A DNA stretch of 64,000 nt, taken from positions 23,028 to 87,027 of the forward strand of contig NZ_AXAR01000016.1 of assembly GCF_000472905.1 (NCBI RefSeq), in the 5' to 3' direction. Made by a program: the position numbers and the translations under genes. The notes beneath the pieces were generated by a model, which saw only the letters and a list, made by a program, of their open reading frames with translations, made no database searches and was not told the DNA's origin. Below are positions 44,618 through 53,473 of this stretch, in pieces. Position 1 is the stretch's first letter. The number at the start of each line of letters is the position of its first letter. Origin of the DNA: Alicyclobacillus pomorum DSM 14955 (lineage in GTDB: Bacteria; Bacillota; Bacilli; Alicyclobacillales; Alicyclobacillaceae).

Positions 44618-45399
44618 TGTAGCGCATCCTTTCCTGTTTCGGTCCGTACGGACTTGCGCATGTCTATCATCTGGTGAAGTTTCGCCATGGCCTGTCCTAA
44701 TCCCCCAACTTCGTCTATCAGCCCGTATTTCACGGCGTCGCGGCCAACGACGGTGGTTCCGATGTCACGGGCCATTTCTCCAGTATTGAGCATGAGTTTT
44801 CGGAACACGTCCTCACTGATGTTCGAATGCTCGACGACAAACCTCGTCACTCGCTCCTGCATCCGCTCGAGGTACTCAAACGACTGAGGGACGCCAATCA
44901 CCATCCCAGTGAGCCGAATCGGGTGAATGGTCATGGACGCGGTTTCCGCAATGAAACTATAGTCGGCACTGACAGCAATCGGGACTCCAATGGAGTGTCC
45001 TCCGCCGAGCACAATGGACACCGTGGGCTTACTTACACTGGAAATCATCTCCGCGATGGCCAACCCTGCCTCGACGTCACCACCGACGGTGTTCAGCACC
45101 AGCAACAGCCCTTCGATGGCTTCATTCTGCTCGACAGCCACCAACTGTGGAATCAAGTGTTCATATTTGGTGGTTTTGTTCTGAGGCGGCAGTACCACAT
45201 GTCCCTCAACTTGGCCGATAATCGTCAAGCAATAGATATTGGATTCCGACTGCACGGGATTGGTCTGACCTAGGGCCTCCACATTTCGGGCCACACCCGC
45301 GCGTTGTTCGGTGTTCTCTGCCGGCTCCGCCGGCGCCGTCTCCGCAGCACCTGTGGTGGTGCTTCGCAACACGGCGGCCACGCGCTCATCTGAATCCAC
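44614..45399 (-). CDS. tepA: TepA-like ClpP-fold protease
   Basis: A 261-aa ClpP/crotonase-fold serine protease. B. subtilis TepA (YmfB) was described as helping protein translocation, and related proteins degrade small spore proteins. The Ser/His pair is visible: G-G-H-S136-I-G-V-P and M-T-I-H159-P-I-R. The first 50 residues are low-complexity (Ala/Pro/Glu). GTG at 45399 behind AAAGGAG is the start. It lies between rnjB and ylzJ as in B. subtilis. Confidence 0.9.
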   Translation of the reverse strand: MDSDERVAAVLRSTTTGAAETAPAEPAENTEQRAGVARNVEALGQTNPVQSESNIYCLTIIGQVEGHVVLPPQNKTTKYEHLIPQLVAVEQNEAIEGLLLVLNTVGGDVEAGLAIAEMISSVSKPTVSIVLGGGHSIGVPIAVSADYSFIAETASMTIHPIRLTGMVIGVPQSFEYLERMQERVTRFVVEHSNISEDVFRKLMLNTGEMARDIGTTVVGRDAVKYGLIDEVGGLGQAMAKLHQMIDMRKSVRTETGKDALQ

Positions 45400-45464
45400 G
45401 CTGCCCCACTCCTTTCAGCATCGCCACTCCTGAATAGTATGGGACAGCGAGTCGCTCTACATGC

Positions 45465-45493
45465 AAAAACAGCCCGCCGTTGTGGCGGCGAGC
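45465..45493 (-). terminator. Terminator after rnjB
   Basis: GCTCGCCG pairs with CGGCGGGC (one G-T, 6-nt loop), then TGTTTTTG on the minus strand. Confidence 0.75.
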
Positions 45494-45521
45494 CGTTTCA
45501 CACGCAACGAAGCAGCGTGCG

Positions 45522-47180
45522 TCACGCTTCCATGATGATGGGTAAAATCATCGGGCGACGGCGTGTCTGCTCGTACAGGAAGCGCCCGAGCGTGTCCCGG
45601 ACTGCGGTCTTCAGTGACGACCACTCGCTGATGTTGTCGGATACCATCTTAATCAGCGTCGCTTCAACCAACTTGGTGGCCTCGTCCAACAACGCTTCCG
45701 ATTCGCGCACATAGACAAAGCCCCGCGAAATGATATCTGGACCGGACATCACAGCGCCTGTAGCCTTGGACAGGGTCACCACGACGACCAGAATGCCATC
45801 CTGAGACAGCAACTTCCGATCTCGGAGCACGATGTTGCCCACGTCACCGACACCCAATCCATCAATCATGACGGTGCCGGCTGGAATCTTCGCCCCGAGG
45901 TGTGCGACACCATTTTCAATGTCAATGGAATCGCCGAGGTCCAGAATAAAAATGTTTTCTTCATCTACACCGACATCGGTTGCCAGTTTCGCGTGCACGC
46001 GTTGCATGCGGTACTCGCCATGCACCGGCACAAAGTACTTCGGCTTCGTCAGATTCAACATCAATTTCAGTTCTTCTTGACTGCCGTGACCCGAAACGTG
46101 CACTCCGCGATAGATCACGTTGGCGCCAACGCGGAACAGTTGGTCGATTGTCCGAAATACATACTTTTCGTTGCCAGGAATCGGGGAGCTGGCAAGCACC
46201 ACGGTGTCTCCAGGCAGAATTTCAATCTTGCGGTGTGCAGACCGTGCCATCCGCGTCAGTGCGGACATCGGTTCACCCTGACTACCCGTGGACAAGATGA
46301 CCAGCTTTTCCGGATCCATTTTACCTACGTCGTCCAAGTCGATGAGGGTTGCTGGACCGACTTCCAGATACCCCAACTGAGACGCAATTTGAATATTGTT
46401 GACCATGCTCCGGCCAACCACTGCCACTTTTCGACCATGCCGTTCCGCGGACTGAATCACTTGTTGCAAGCGGTGAATGTTGGACGCAAACGTCGCCAAA
46501 ATGACACGTCCCGGCGCATTGGCCACAATCTCGTCTATGGTCTTGCCGACCACCCGCTCCGATGGCGTAAATCCTTCTCGCTCGGCATTGGTACTATCGG
46601 CCACCAACGCCAATACCCCTCGCTCACCATAAGCAGCCAGTTTCGCCAAATCCGCCGGACGACCATCCACCGGGGTGTGGTCAAATTTAAAGTCGCCAGT
46701 ATGCACCACCAGGCCCTCTGGCGTATCGATGGCAAATCCACCTGTGTCCGGAATGCTGTGATTAACGTAGAAGAAACTCACTTCAAAGGCGCCGACACGC
46801 ACCGAACGATTGCCGTCAATCTTGATGAGCTTAGATGTTTCCAGAAGCCCGTGCTCTCGGAGTTTGTTCTCGACCAATCCCAATGTCAGTCGCGTGCCGT
46901 ACACGGGCACAGGCAAGTTCTTTAACACGTAGGGAAGGGCGCCGATATGATCCTCGTGTCCGTGTGTCAAGAAGATACCGCGCACCTTGTCCTTGTTGTC
47001 CATCAAGTACGTGATATCGGGGATGACTGCATCGATGCCAAGCATTTCTTCTTCCGGAAACTTGAGCCCAGCATCCACCACAATAATATCGTCACCGTAG
47101 CGATACGCCGTCATGTTTTTGCCGATTTCTCCAACCCCGCCAAGCGGAATGATGGAAAGTTTCAAACTGTTTTTAGCCAA
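45522..47180 (-). CDS. rnjB: Ribonuclease J
   Basis: A 552-aa metallo-beta-lactamase/beta-CASP nuclease with 5' exo- and endonuclease activity. The start is TTG at 47180 behind GGAGGTG. The zinc site is F-L-T-H-G-H-E-D-H-I-G, followed by N-H-S-I-P-D, H-T-G-D-F-K and V-S-G-H-G-S. The position between tepA and dapA is that of B. subtilis rnjB. If this genome has a single RNase J, it would do both J1 and J2 jobs; the window cannot say. A long leader of about 245 nt is predicted. Confidence 0.95.
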   Translation of the reverse strand: MAKNSLKLSIIPLGGVGEIGKNMTAYRYGDDIIVVDAGLKFPEEEMLGIDAVIPDITYLMDNKDKVRGIFLTHGHEDHIGALPYVLKNLPVPVYGTRLTLGLVENKLREHGLLETSKLIKIDGNRSVRVGAFEVSFFYVNHSIPDTGGFAIDTPEGLVVHTGDFKFDHTPVDGRPADLAKLAAYGERGVLALVADSTNAEREGFTPSERVVGKTIDEIVANAPGRVILATFASNIHRLQQVIQSAERHGRKVAVVGRSMVNNIQIASQLGYLEVGPATLIDLDDVGKMDPEKLVILSTGSQGEPMSALTRMARSAHRKIEILPGDTVVLASSPIPGNEKYVFRTIDQLFRVGANVIYRGVHVSGHGSQEELKLMLNLTKPKYFVPVHGEYRMQRVHAKLATDVGVDEENIFILDLGDSIDIENGVAHLGAKIPAGTVMIDGLGVGDVGNIVLRDRKLLSQDGILVVVVTLSKATGAVMSGPDIISRGFVYVRESEALLDEATKLVEATLIKMVSDNISEWSSLKTAVRDTLGRFLYEQTRRRPMILPIIMEA

Positions 47181-47431
47181 AGTTGCACCTCCGTTGCGCA
47201 AAGCAAAGCATACTAAAATCATGATATTTTTACATAAAATTACAGCCAAAAGATACACGGATATTTGTCTCTTTACCGCGTCATTTTCATTTCGGGTTGC
47301 CTATCTGTCGCCGTTCTTTTGCCCGCCGTCCAGTTGAGCGACAAAACGCACAGATCTCCCCATACATCACGCGATGATAGTGATGATGTTCGTTCTTTGA
47401 AATTCAAAGCCGCACCAGTCACTTTAATACT

Positions 47432-47460
47432 ATTATATCCAGTCCAGCCGGTCTGCACAA
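47432..47460 (-). promoter_or_regulatory. rnjB promoter
   Basis: TTGTGC (47460-47455), 17 bp, TATAAT (47437-47432), 250 bp before the rnjB start. Confidence 0.65.
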
Positions 47461-47471
47461 CTCTGAAACGA

Positions 47472-47501
47472 GAAAAGGGCTGGACATCTCTGTCCAACCC
47501 T
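47472..47501 (-). terminator. Terminator after dapA
   Basis: An 11-bp stem (AGGGTTGGACA with TGTCCAGCCCT, one G-T, 4-nt loop) followed by T on the minus strand. Confidence 0.87.
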
Positions 47502-47516
47502 AGGCACGCCCTCGAT

Positions 47517-48395
47517 TTAGAGTTTTCCGAGCCGCTCCAACTCCGAACGCAATTCCAGCACCACGTGCTCCGGCGCCGGAACCAACGGGAGCCGTACGCC
47601 CCCTGCGGGCAAGCCGAGTAACTGCAGTGCCGCCTTCAAGGGAGCCGGATTCGAGGTCCGGAAAAGGGCCTCAAAAATGGGAAGGAGTCGCAACGCCCAG
47701 CGTTTCGCTTCTGTCACATTTCCGCCCAGGTACGCCTCCATCATCGATGTCATTTCCGTACCCACGACGTGTGATGCGACGCTGATCACGCCGTACGCGC
47801 CAAGGGCCATCATCGGCAGCGTAAACTTGTCATCCCCGCTGTACACCAGGAGGTCATCCGGCTTCCGCGCACATAGCCGAAGTACTTGTGAAAAGTCTCC
47901 GCTGGATTCCTTGACGGCGACGATGTTCGGAATTTGCGCCAACTTCAACAGTGTGTCGACCTCGATGTTGACCGCGCTGCGCGGCGGAATATTGTACACA
48001 ATAATGGGCAGTTCAACTTGCTCCGCGACAGCCGCATAGTGTGCGTACAGCCCCTCTTGCGTCGGGCGGTTGTAATACGGCGCAACCAACAGCAAACCTT
48101 GGACGCCGATGGATTGTGCCTCCTTGGACAAGCGTATAGATTCGGCCGTGTTGTTCCCGCCTGTTCCCGCGATGACCGGTACCCGACCATCTGCGAACTC
48201 CAACGTCTTCTCGAACAAGAGCAACTTCTCGTCGTGCGTCAATGTCGGCGACTCACCCGTCGTTCCGCATACGACCAAAGCCGTCGTGCCAGTATCAATC
48301 AAATGGTCTACGAGCCGCTTCAGCCCAGCGACATCGACGCTCCCATCCGCCGCAAACGGTGTCGCCATCGCCGTCAACAGTCTTCCAAAGTCCAT
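47517..48395 (-). CDS. dapA: 4-hydroxy-tetrahydrodipicolinate synthase
   Basis: Condenses pyruvate with aspartate semialdehyde, the entry to lysine and dipicolinate. ATG at 48395, six bases after GAGGA, gives 292 aa. Schiff-base Lys162 in V-A-V-K-E-S-S-G-D and Tyr134 in V-Y-N-I-P are present, as is C-G-T-T-G-E-S. It is the last gene of dpaA-dpaB-asd-dapG-dapA, the same order as B. subtilis, and a strong terminator follows. Confidence 0.97.
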   Translation of the reverse strand: MDFGRLLTAMATPFAADGSVDVAGLKRLVDHLIDTGTTALVVCGTTGESPTLTHDEKLLLFEKTLEFADGRVPVIAGTGGNNTAESIRLSKEAQSIGVQGLLLVAPYYNRPTQEGLYAHYAAVAEQVELPIIVYNIPPRSAVNIEVDTLLKLAQIPNIVAVKESSGDFSQVLRLCARKPDDLLVYSGDDKFTLPMMALGAYGVISVASHVVGTEMTSMMEAYLGGNVTEAKRWALRLLPIFEALFRTSNPAPLKAALQLLGLPAGGVRLPLVPAPEHVVLELRSELERLGKL

Positions 48396-48411
48396 ATCCA
48401 TTCCTCTTTTC

Positions 48412-49623
48412 TCATTCGTTTGCATGGTCCAGACCGAACGTCTGGTGCAACGCCCGCACAGCCACTTCCATCTGTTGGCGTTTCACAAGACACCAGATGG
48501 TGGTGTGAGAGTCTGCCGTCTGCAGAATCTCTACGCCGTGCTGCATCAGCGCGCCCACAATTTTCGCCATAATCCCCGGCACACCAGCGATGCCAGCCCC
48601 CACGACAGCGACTTTGGCACAATCCGGGACCATCTTTGGGTTCAACCCAAGCGTCGCCAACGTATCGACTGCGCGCCGCGCCTCTGAATCCGCTACAGTG
48701 TAGGCAATCCGGTCCGGTGACACGGAAATAATATCGACGCTGATATTGTGCTCGGCCATCGCTTGAAATACGTCGTACGCGTTGACACCGGGTTGGTCAA
48801 TCACAATCTGTGTAATATTCGCTGTCTGCGCGACACCGGTCACGTATCGGTCTGTCACCGAGTGACTTTCCAGGACCGTTGAGTCGTTCGTGATGAGTGT
48901 GCCCTCATCTTTCAATTCGGTATGCCGGACGCGAATCGGAATGTTCTTTTGCATCGCGATTTCAACGGCTCGAGGATGAATGACCTTAGCACCAGAATAG
49001 GCGAAGTTGCACACTTCGGCGTACGTCACTTGGTCCAGACGCCGGGCCGAAGAGACAATCCGAGGGTCGGCCGTCATGACACCCTCGACATCCGTGAAAA
49101 TATCCACGTACTCGGCGTCCAACGCGACGCCCAGCGCAGTGGCGGTCGTGTCGCTGCCTCCCCGTCCGAGCGTCGTGATGTCTCCTTCTGCCGTGACACC
49201 TTGAAAGCCCGTTACAACCACAATTTGTCCAGCAGAGAGCGCATCCAGGATGCGTTGTGGCCGAACCCTCAGGATTCGCGCATTGCCAAAGCTGTCATCT
49301 GTCTCAATCCCCGCCTGGCCACCGTTCAAGACCAGCACATTGTGACCACGTGCACGCAACACACTGGAAAACACCACCGCTGAGATGGCCTCCCCGCAGG
49401 ACATCAAAATATCCAAGTCCCGTGTAGAGACGTGATTGGGGTCATCAATGAGACCCAGGAGGGTATCTGTCGCGTACGGATCGCCTCGACGGCCCATGGC
49501 GGAGACGACAACCACCACCCGGTACCCGTTGGCGAGCGCATCCTCTACGTGTGCAACGGCAGCCAGCCGCCGTTCCTGTGTCGCGACCGACGTTCCTCCG
49601 AATTTCTGTACTAGTATTTTCAT
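48412..49623 (-). CDS. dapG: Aspartokinase (DapG type)
   Basis: Phosphorylates aspartate. ATG at 49623 behind GGAAGGG gives 403 aa: kinase domain with K-F-G-G-T-S at 8-13 and G-R-G-G-S-D-T-T-A, then two ACT domains (about 260-400). In B. subtilis the isozyme in this position, DapG, is inhibited by meso-diaminopimelate and serves wall and spore synthesis; the same control here is inference. The asd gene lies 126 bp upstream with two hairpins between. Confidence 0.95.
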   Translation of the reverse strand: MKILVQKFGGTSVATQERRLAAVAHVEDALANGYRVVVVVSAMGRRGDPYATDTLLGLIDDPNHVSTRDLDILMSCGEAISAVVFSSVLRARGHNVLVLNGGQAGIETDDSFGNARILRVRPQRILDALSAGQIVVVTGFQGVTAEGDITTLGRGGSDTTATALGVALDAEYVDIFTDVEGVMTADPRIVSSARRLDQVTYAEVCNFAYSGAKVIHPRAVEIAMQKNIPIRVRHTELKDEGTLITNDSTVLESHSVTDRYVTGVAQTANITQIVIDQPGVNAYDVFQAMAEHNISVDIISVSPDRIAYTVADSEARRAVDTLATLGLNPKMVPDCAKVAVVGAGIAGVPGIMAKIVGALMQHGVEILQTADSHTTIWCLVKRQQMEVAVRALHQTFGLDHANE

Positions 49624-49680
49624 GATCCACCCTTCCTGTCCAATGCTGCCACGCAATTCTTCCGTCATCATGGACCACAC

Positions 49681-49760
49681 GCACGCCATCGCGGCGTGCG
49701 CCGAATATCAATCCAGTATTGAGCGCGGCCTCTGTACGGAGGCTACGACTTACGCCTCCG
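49681..49760 (-). repeat. Two hairpins between asd and dapG
   Basis: CGGAGGC/GCCTCCG (49737-49760, overlapping the asd stop) and GCACGCC/GGCGTGC (49681-49699) each form 7-bp stems. Neither has a T run, so they may mark an mRNA processing or stability site rather than terminators. Confidence 0.55.
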
Positions 49761-50775
49761 CGCCTTGTACGAGCAGCTCCGCAATTTGCACAGCGTTCCA
49801 CGCTGCACCCTTCAGCAGATTGTCTGCTACGACAAACATTAGCACCGTATACTCATCAGCCAGGTCCTGGCGGATGCGTCCGACAAACGTATCGCCGGTT
49901 CCTTCCGCCATGCGCGGGTGTGGGAAGCGCGCGTGCTGTGGATCATCTACCACAACCACGCCCGGCGCACCCGTCAGTTTGGCGCGAACCTCTTCTGCGC
50001 TGACAGGTTTCGAAAACCGCACGGCGACGGATTCCGAATGACCGTAGATGACGGGCACCCGGACAGCTGTCGGACTCACTTTGAGATCCGGCAGGCCGAG
50101 AATCTTGCGAGACTCGTTGAGTAGCTTCATTTCCTCTTTGGTATATCCGTTGTCGAGAAAGACATCGCACTGCGGCAAAACGTTGTAAGCCATCGGGTAC
50201 CGCGTGTCCTGACTCGCTGTGGGGAACAACGTCGTCTCGGCATTGCCCCCGACCTCCGCAGTCAACGCGTCGATGGCCTTTTGCCCCATGCCACTGACTG
50301 CCTGATAGGTGGACACCGATACGTGCTCGATGCCGAATTCGACCAACGGTTTCAAGGCCACCACAAGCTGGATGGTGGAACAGTTGGGGTTGGCGATGAT
50401 TCCTTTGTGCGAGAAGGCTGCATCCGGGTTTACTTCTGGAACGACCAGCGGTACGTCCGGTTCCAACCGATACGCGCTGCTGTTGTCCACCACGACAGCG
50501 CCTTGCCTGACCGCCAGTGGAGCGTATGTCAAACTAGCTGACGCACCGGCACTGAACAAGGCGATATCCACGCCGGCGAACGCTTCTTCAGTAGCCGCCT
50601 GGACCTCGTAGAGGCGCCCACCAAACTCCAAAGTCTGACCAGCCGATCTCGGCGACGCCAACAGACGCAAATCTCCAATGGGAAATCCTCGACGCTCCAG
50701 CGTATGCAACATGGCGCGGCCAACTGCTCCGGTCGCGCCCAACACCGCGATATTGTACCGTTCTTTTTTCTTCAT
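49750..50775 (-). CDS. asd: Aspartate-semialdehyde dehydrogenase
   Basis: Reduces aspartyl phosphate with NADPH. 341 aa; the nucleotide loop G-A-T-G-A-V-G is at 13-19 and catalytic Cys132 lies in N-P-N-C-S-T-I-Q. AAGGAG precedes the ATG. It lies 34 bp after dpaB. Confidence 0.97.
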   Translation of the reverse strand: MKKKERYNIAVLGATGAVGRAMLHTLERRGFPIGDLRLLASPRSAGQTLEFGGRLYEVQAATEEAFAGVDIALFSAGASASLTYAPLAVRQGAVVVDNSSAYRLEPDVPLVVPEVNPDAAFSHKGIIANPNCSTIQLVVALKPLVEFGIEHVSVSTYQAVSGMGQKAIDALTAEVGGNAETTLFPTASQDTRYPMAYNVLPQCDVFLDNGYTKEEMKLLNESRKILGLPDLKVSPTAVRVPVIYGHSESVAVRFSKPVSAEEVRAKLTGAPGVVVVDDPQHARFPHPRMAEGTGDTFVGRIRQDLADEYTVLMFVVADNLLKGAAWNAVQIAELLVQGAEA

Positions 50776-50809
50776 CGGCTATCTCCTTCGTTCCCGCGAG
50801 TCTGGAGGA

Positions 50810-51412
50810 TTACGGACGCTCCTCCCGCCAGCGCTCAATTAACACCGGCTGTAACTGGCGTTTTTCCAGTGCCGCTTCACACGTCTCCGGTATGAGGCGC
50901 ATTAAAGACACCAATGAATTCATTTTAACATGTGGTGCATCCTGCCCAAATGGAACAAGGAAGATATTTTTCATATTGATCAATTTGGCAATATTGTAAA
51001 GATTGAGCCCAAGGCCGTCGTTCGTCGATATGGCAAGCACCACGGGCCTGTCATTGCGCAGGGTGGACTTCGCCGCCATTAACACCGACGAGTCAGTCGC
51101 TGCGTTGGCCAAGCGACTGAGGGAGTTTCCCGTACATGGAGCAATCACTAAACAGTCCAACTTCTTGGAAGGCCCTAGCGGTTCGGCTTCTGGAAGCGTC
51201 GTAATGGCCTTGTTTCCCGTCACCTCTTCGATATTCTTGGCCCATTCACCCGCCTCACCGAATCGGGTGGATACCTGCAATACCGTATTCGAGAAAATCG
51301 GAATGACGTTTACATCCATCGAAACAAGTCTTACAACCTCAGGAAATACTTCTGCATACGTACAATGCGATCCCGTCACTGCGAATCCAATGGTCTTCCC
51401 CTTGAGTTCCAA
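50810..51412 (-). CDS. dpaB: Dipicolinate synthase subunit B
   Basis: A 200-aa flavoprotein-like subunit of dipicolinate synthase (SpoVFB), made in the mother cell late in sporulation. The flavoprotein fold is marked by G-F-A-V-T-G-S-H-C-T-Y near residue 9 and A-P-C-T-G-N-S-L-S-R-L-A-N near residue 90. TTG at 51412 follows AAGGAGG. It lies 14 bp after dpaA and is expected to act with it. Confidence 0.96.
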   Translation of the reverse strand: MELKGKTIGFAVTGSHCTYAEVFPEVVRLVSMDVNVIPIFSNTVLQVSTRFGEAGEWAKNIEEVTGNKAITTLPEAEPLGPSKKLDCLVIAPCTGNSLSRLANAATDSSVLMAAKSTLRNDRPVVLAISTNDGLGLNLYNIAKLINMKNIFLVPFGQDAPHVKMNSLVSLMRLIPETCEAALEKRQLQPVLIERWREERP

Positions 51413-51426
51413 CAGGACAACCTCCT

Positions 51427-52317
51427 TTATGATACCGGCCTAGACTCTGCCAGAATCCGGCAAACACTGTCAGCGATGATCCGCCCCGCCGTCTTCGGTG
51501 CGACCAAACCTGGCAGGCTCGGTGCGAGCATGGCCGTCATACCTCTCCGTTCCGCATAGCGGAAGTCCGTGCCACCAGGTTTGGAAGCAATATCGATGAT
51601 GACGCAATCCTTTGCCATCTGGGACAACACGGCGGCGCTCAGAATCATGTCTGGAATCGTGTTGAACACCATTTCGACGTCCGCCACCGCTTCGAGCAGT
51701 GCTCCCATGTGAACGGGCTGCAGCCCCATTTCCCGAACGCGAGCCAAGTCTGCTGGGCGACGCGCCGCCACCGTGACTTTCGCCCCCAGGGCATCCAGCG
51801 TGCGCGCCAACGTCTTTCCACACCGGCCAAAGCCTAGCACCAGCGCGCGTGCACCGTGAACGGTGATGTCCGTATGTTGCATGGCAAGTGCGATGGCGCC
51901 TTCCGCAGTCGGGATGGAATTCAAAATGGCCACCTCGTCCAATTCCATCAATTTCACCAAGTTTACTGGATACTTGCGGCACCAATCCGCCAACCGCGGT
52001 CTCGCAATGCCAGTAAACACAAACGTCTCAGGCTTCATGGCGGCAAAATGATCCTCCGTGAGCACCACGTGACCTTCCCCACTGAACCGGGTTTCCACGC
52101 GACCATCGTCATCCATGCCTGCCACCGGCAAGACGACCGCATCGACGTCCGCGAACACCTCCGTCGACAGCGTGACAAGCGCCGTGTCTGTAAACCGACG
52201 TGGTAGTTCTTCAAACCCGATGAGCGTTGCACTGGCGTCCAGTTCCGTCGTTTGCGCAATGACTTCAATCTGGCGCGCGTCGCCGCCGACGAAAGCAAGT
52301 TTGCGGCCTGTCAGCAT
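51427..52317 (-). CDS. dpaA: Dipicolinate synthase subunit A
   Basis: NAD(P)-dependent subunit (SpoVFA) oxidising dihydrodipicolinate to dipicolinic acid, the spore core solute. ATG at 52317 gives 296 aa starting M-L-T-G like B. subtilis; upstream frame is not family-like. Rossmann motifs are F-V-G-G-D-A-R-Q near 8-15 and V-L-G-F-G-R-C-G-K-T in the middle; R-P-G-G-T-D-F-like K-P-G-G-T-D-F-R-Y-A-E follows. The ribosome binding site is modest. A SigK-type promoter lies 40-70 bp upstream. Confidence 0.96.
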   Translation of the reverse strand: MLTGRKLAFVGGDARQIEVIAQTTELDASATLIGFEELPRRFTDTALVTLSTEVFADVDAVVLPVAGMDDDGRVETRFSGEGHVVLTEDHFAAMKPETFVFTGIARPRLADWCRKYPVNLVKLMELDEVAILNSIPTAEGAIALAMQHTDITVHGARALVLGFGRCGKTLARTLDALGAKVTVAARRPADLARVREMGLQPVHMGALLEAVADVEMVFNTIPDMILSAAVLSQMAKDCVIIDIASKPGGTDFRYAERRGMTAMLAPSLPGLVAPKTAGRIIADSVCRILAESRPVS

Positions 52318-52358
52318 GAACGGCCTTACCCCCATCTCTTCCGGAATGTGTTCCGCTG

Positions 52359-52387
52359 TAATGTATGAGCAGATTGGGGTAGGGGTG
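52359..52387 (-). promoter_or_regulatory. SigK-type promoter of dpaA
   Basis: CACC (52387-52384), 16 bp, CATACATTA (52367-52359). This fits the SigK consensus mACm-N16-CATAnnnTA fully; the orthologous operon is SigK-dependent in B. subtilis. Confidence 0.75.
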
Positions 52388-52504
52388 CAGAAGGCCATTC
52401 ACGGAGAAAGTGATGGCGTGAACGGATGATTGTTCCCGTCGGGGGCGACAATACGTGTAAAAGCACCTTCAAGCGGTTGAAGGGCTGGCATGGAGGGATT
52501 CCTC

Positions 52505-52861
52505 GTGAAATGGAGAGACTGGGTAAACGCGGCCATCGGTGTGTGGCTGGCCTTGTCACCGTGGGTGCTCGGCATATCCAATCAGAGATATGCAACGCGG
52601 GCCAGTGTCATTGTGGGGCTGATTTTGGTGGGGGTGTCGATATGGAGCGCCATGACGGACCATGTGGAGAGGCACAACGGGTTAACTGCGGTCACGTTTG
52701 CTTGCGGATTATGGTTCGTCGCCGCACAGGCGTTTTTGGGGCATTATGAAATCGGACAATTTTGGGCCGTGGTCATTCCCGGACTGCTGACCATGGCGCT
52801 TACGCTGTGGGCGTGGATGGAGCGCACCCGGTTAGCGGATTCTGGCGGAGGAGGCCATTAA
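52505..52861 (+). CDS. SPW-repeat membrane protein
   Basis: GTG at 52505, eight bases after GGAGGG, gives 118 aa. Four hydrophobic helices and the motif L-A-L-S-P-W-V-L-G near residue 14 mark the SPW repeat family (PF03779), small integral membrane proteins of unknown function. A glycine-rich tail ends it. It is divergent from dpaA and followed by its own terminator. It is absent from this position in B. subtilis. Confidence 0.8.
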   Translation: MKWRDWVNAAIGVWLALSPWVLGISNQRYATRASVIVGLILVGVSIWSAMTDHVERHNGLTAVTFACGLWFVAAQAFLGHYEIGQFWAVVIPGLLTMALTLWAWMERTRLADSGGGGH

Positions 52862-52902
52862 GTCGAATTCTACCTACACAATCCATAGGCCGTCTGTGAG
52901 AG

Positions 52903-52926
52903 CCATCCTCGGGGATGGTTTTCTTC
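52903..52926 (+). terminator. Terminator after the SPW gene
   Basis: CCATCC pairs with GGATGG (4-nt loop), followed by TTTTCTT on the plus strand. Confidence 0.72.
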
Positions 52927-52969
52927 ATGTACACTGTATTTCCAGGACCAGACCGCCGATGCGTATGCG

Positions 52970-53458
52970 TCACATGTCGGACTTTCTTGGTGCCACCCCG
53001 GTCGATCCGAATCCGCGCGCTCCTCTGTCTGTCTCCACGAGCGATTCCGCGGCGACGAGCCTCGCCGTGTACACCGGAGCAAAAACGATTTGCGCAATGC
53101 GGTCTCCCGGATGAATCACAAACGGCTGATCCGAAAAATTGGTAAGTAGGACCTGGATTTCTCCTGTGTAGTCGCTATCTATCACGCCGACACCGTTGGG
53201 CAAACCAATTCCGTGCCGCCAAGCCAAGCCACTTCGAGCGTAGACCAGGCCAACCACCCACGGACCAGGAAATTGCAAAGCGATGCCCGTCGGCACCCGG
53301 ATGCGCTGTCCGGGTGCTAAGGTGAGCGGGGTGTCAATACACGCGTGTAAATCCATGCCCGCTGCACCGGCCGTCGCGTACTTTGGCTCATATTCGGGCT
53401 TGTACAAATGAGAAACAGCGACGTAGCCGACCTCAATCGGCGAAGTACCCTGACTCAT
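52970..53458 (-). CDS. dut: dUTP pyrophosphatase
   Basis: A 162-aa trimeric dUTPase that keeps uracil out of DNA. All five motifs are visible: A-G-A-A-G-M-D-L, A-R-S-G-L-A-W-R-H-G-I, G-V-I-D-S-D-Y-T-G-E-I, D-R-I-A-Q-I-V-F, and R-G-A-R-G-F-G-S-T-G. GGAGG precedes the ATG. It follows mlpA by 15 bp and is probably cotranscribed. Confidence 0.96.
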   Translation of the reverse strand: MSQGTSPIEVGYVAVSHLYKPEYEPKYATAGAAGMDLHACIDTPLTLAPGQRIRVPTGIALQFPGPWVVGLVYARSGLAWRHGIGLPNGVGVIDSDYTGEIQVLLTNFSDQPFVIHPGDRIAQIVFAPVYTARLVAAESLVETDRGARGFGSTGVAPRKSDM

Positions 53459-53473
53459 GCGGTTCCTCCACTA

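Larger units (their letters stand above)
47181..47516 (-). other. Leader region of rnjB and 3' end of dapA
   Basis: 336 bases without a gene: the dapA terminator (47472-47501), an rnjB promoter (47432-47460), and a leader with short palindromes such as CTTTGAATTTCAAAG and CATCA/TGATG. Small frames here lack ribosome binding sites. Confidence 0.6.

Noticed and set aside
47273..47497. A 74-codon frame in the rnjB leader
   Set aside because: It crosses the dapA terminator and the rnjB promoter and lacks a ribosome binding site.
47181..49760. Lysine riboswitch (L box) near dapA or dapG
   Set aside because: The gaps between asd, dapG and dapA are too short or hold only simple hairpins; no L-box core seen.
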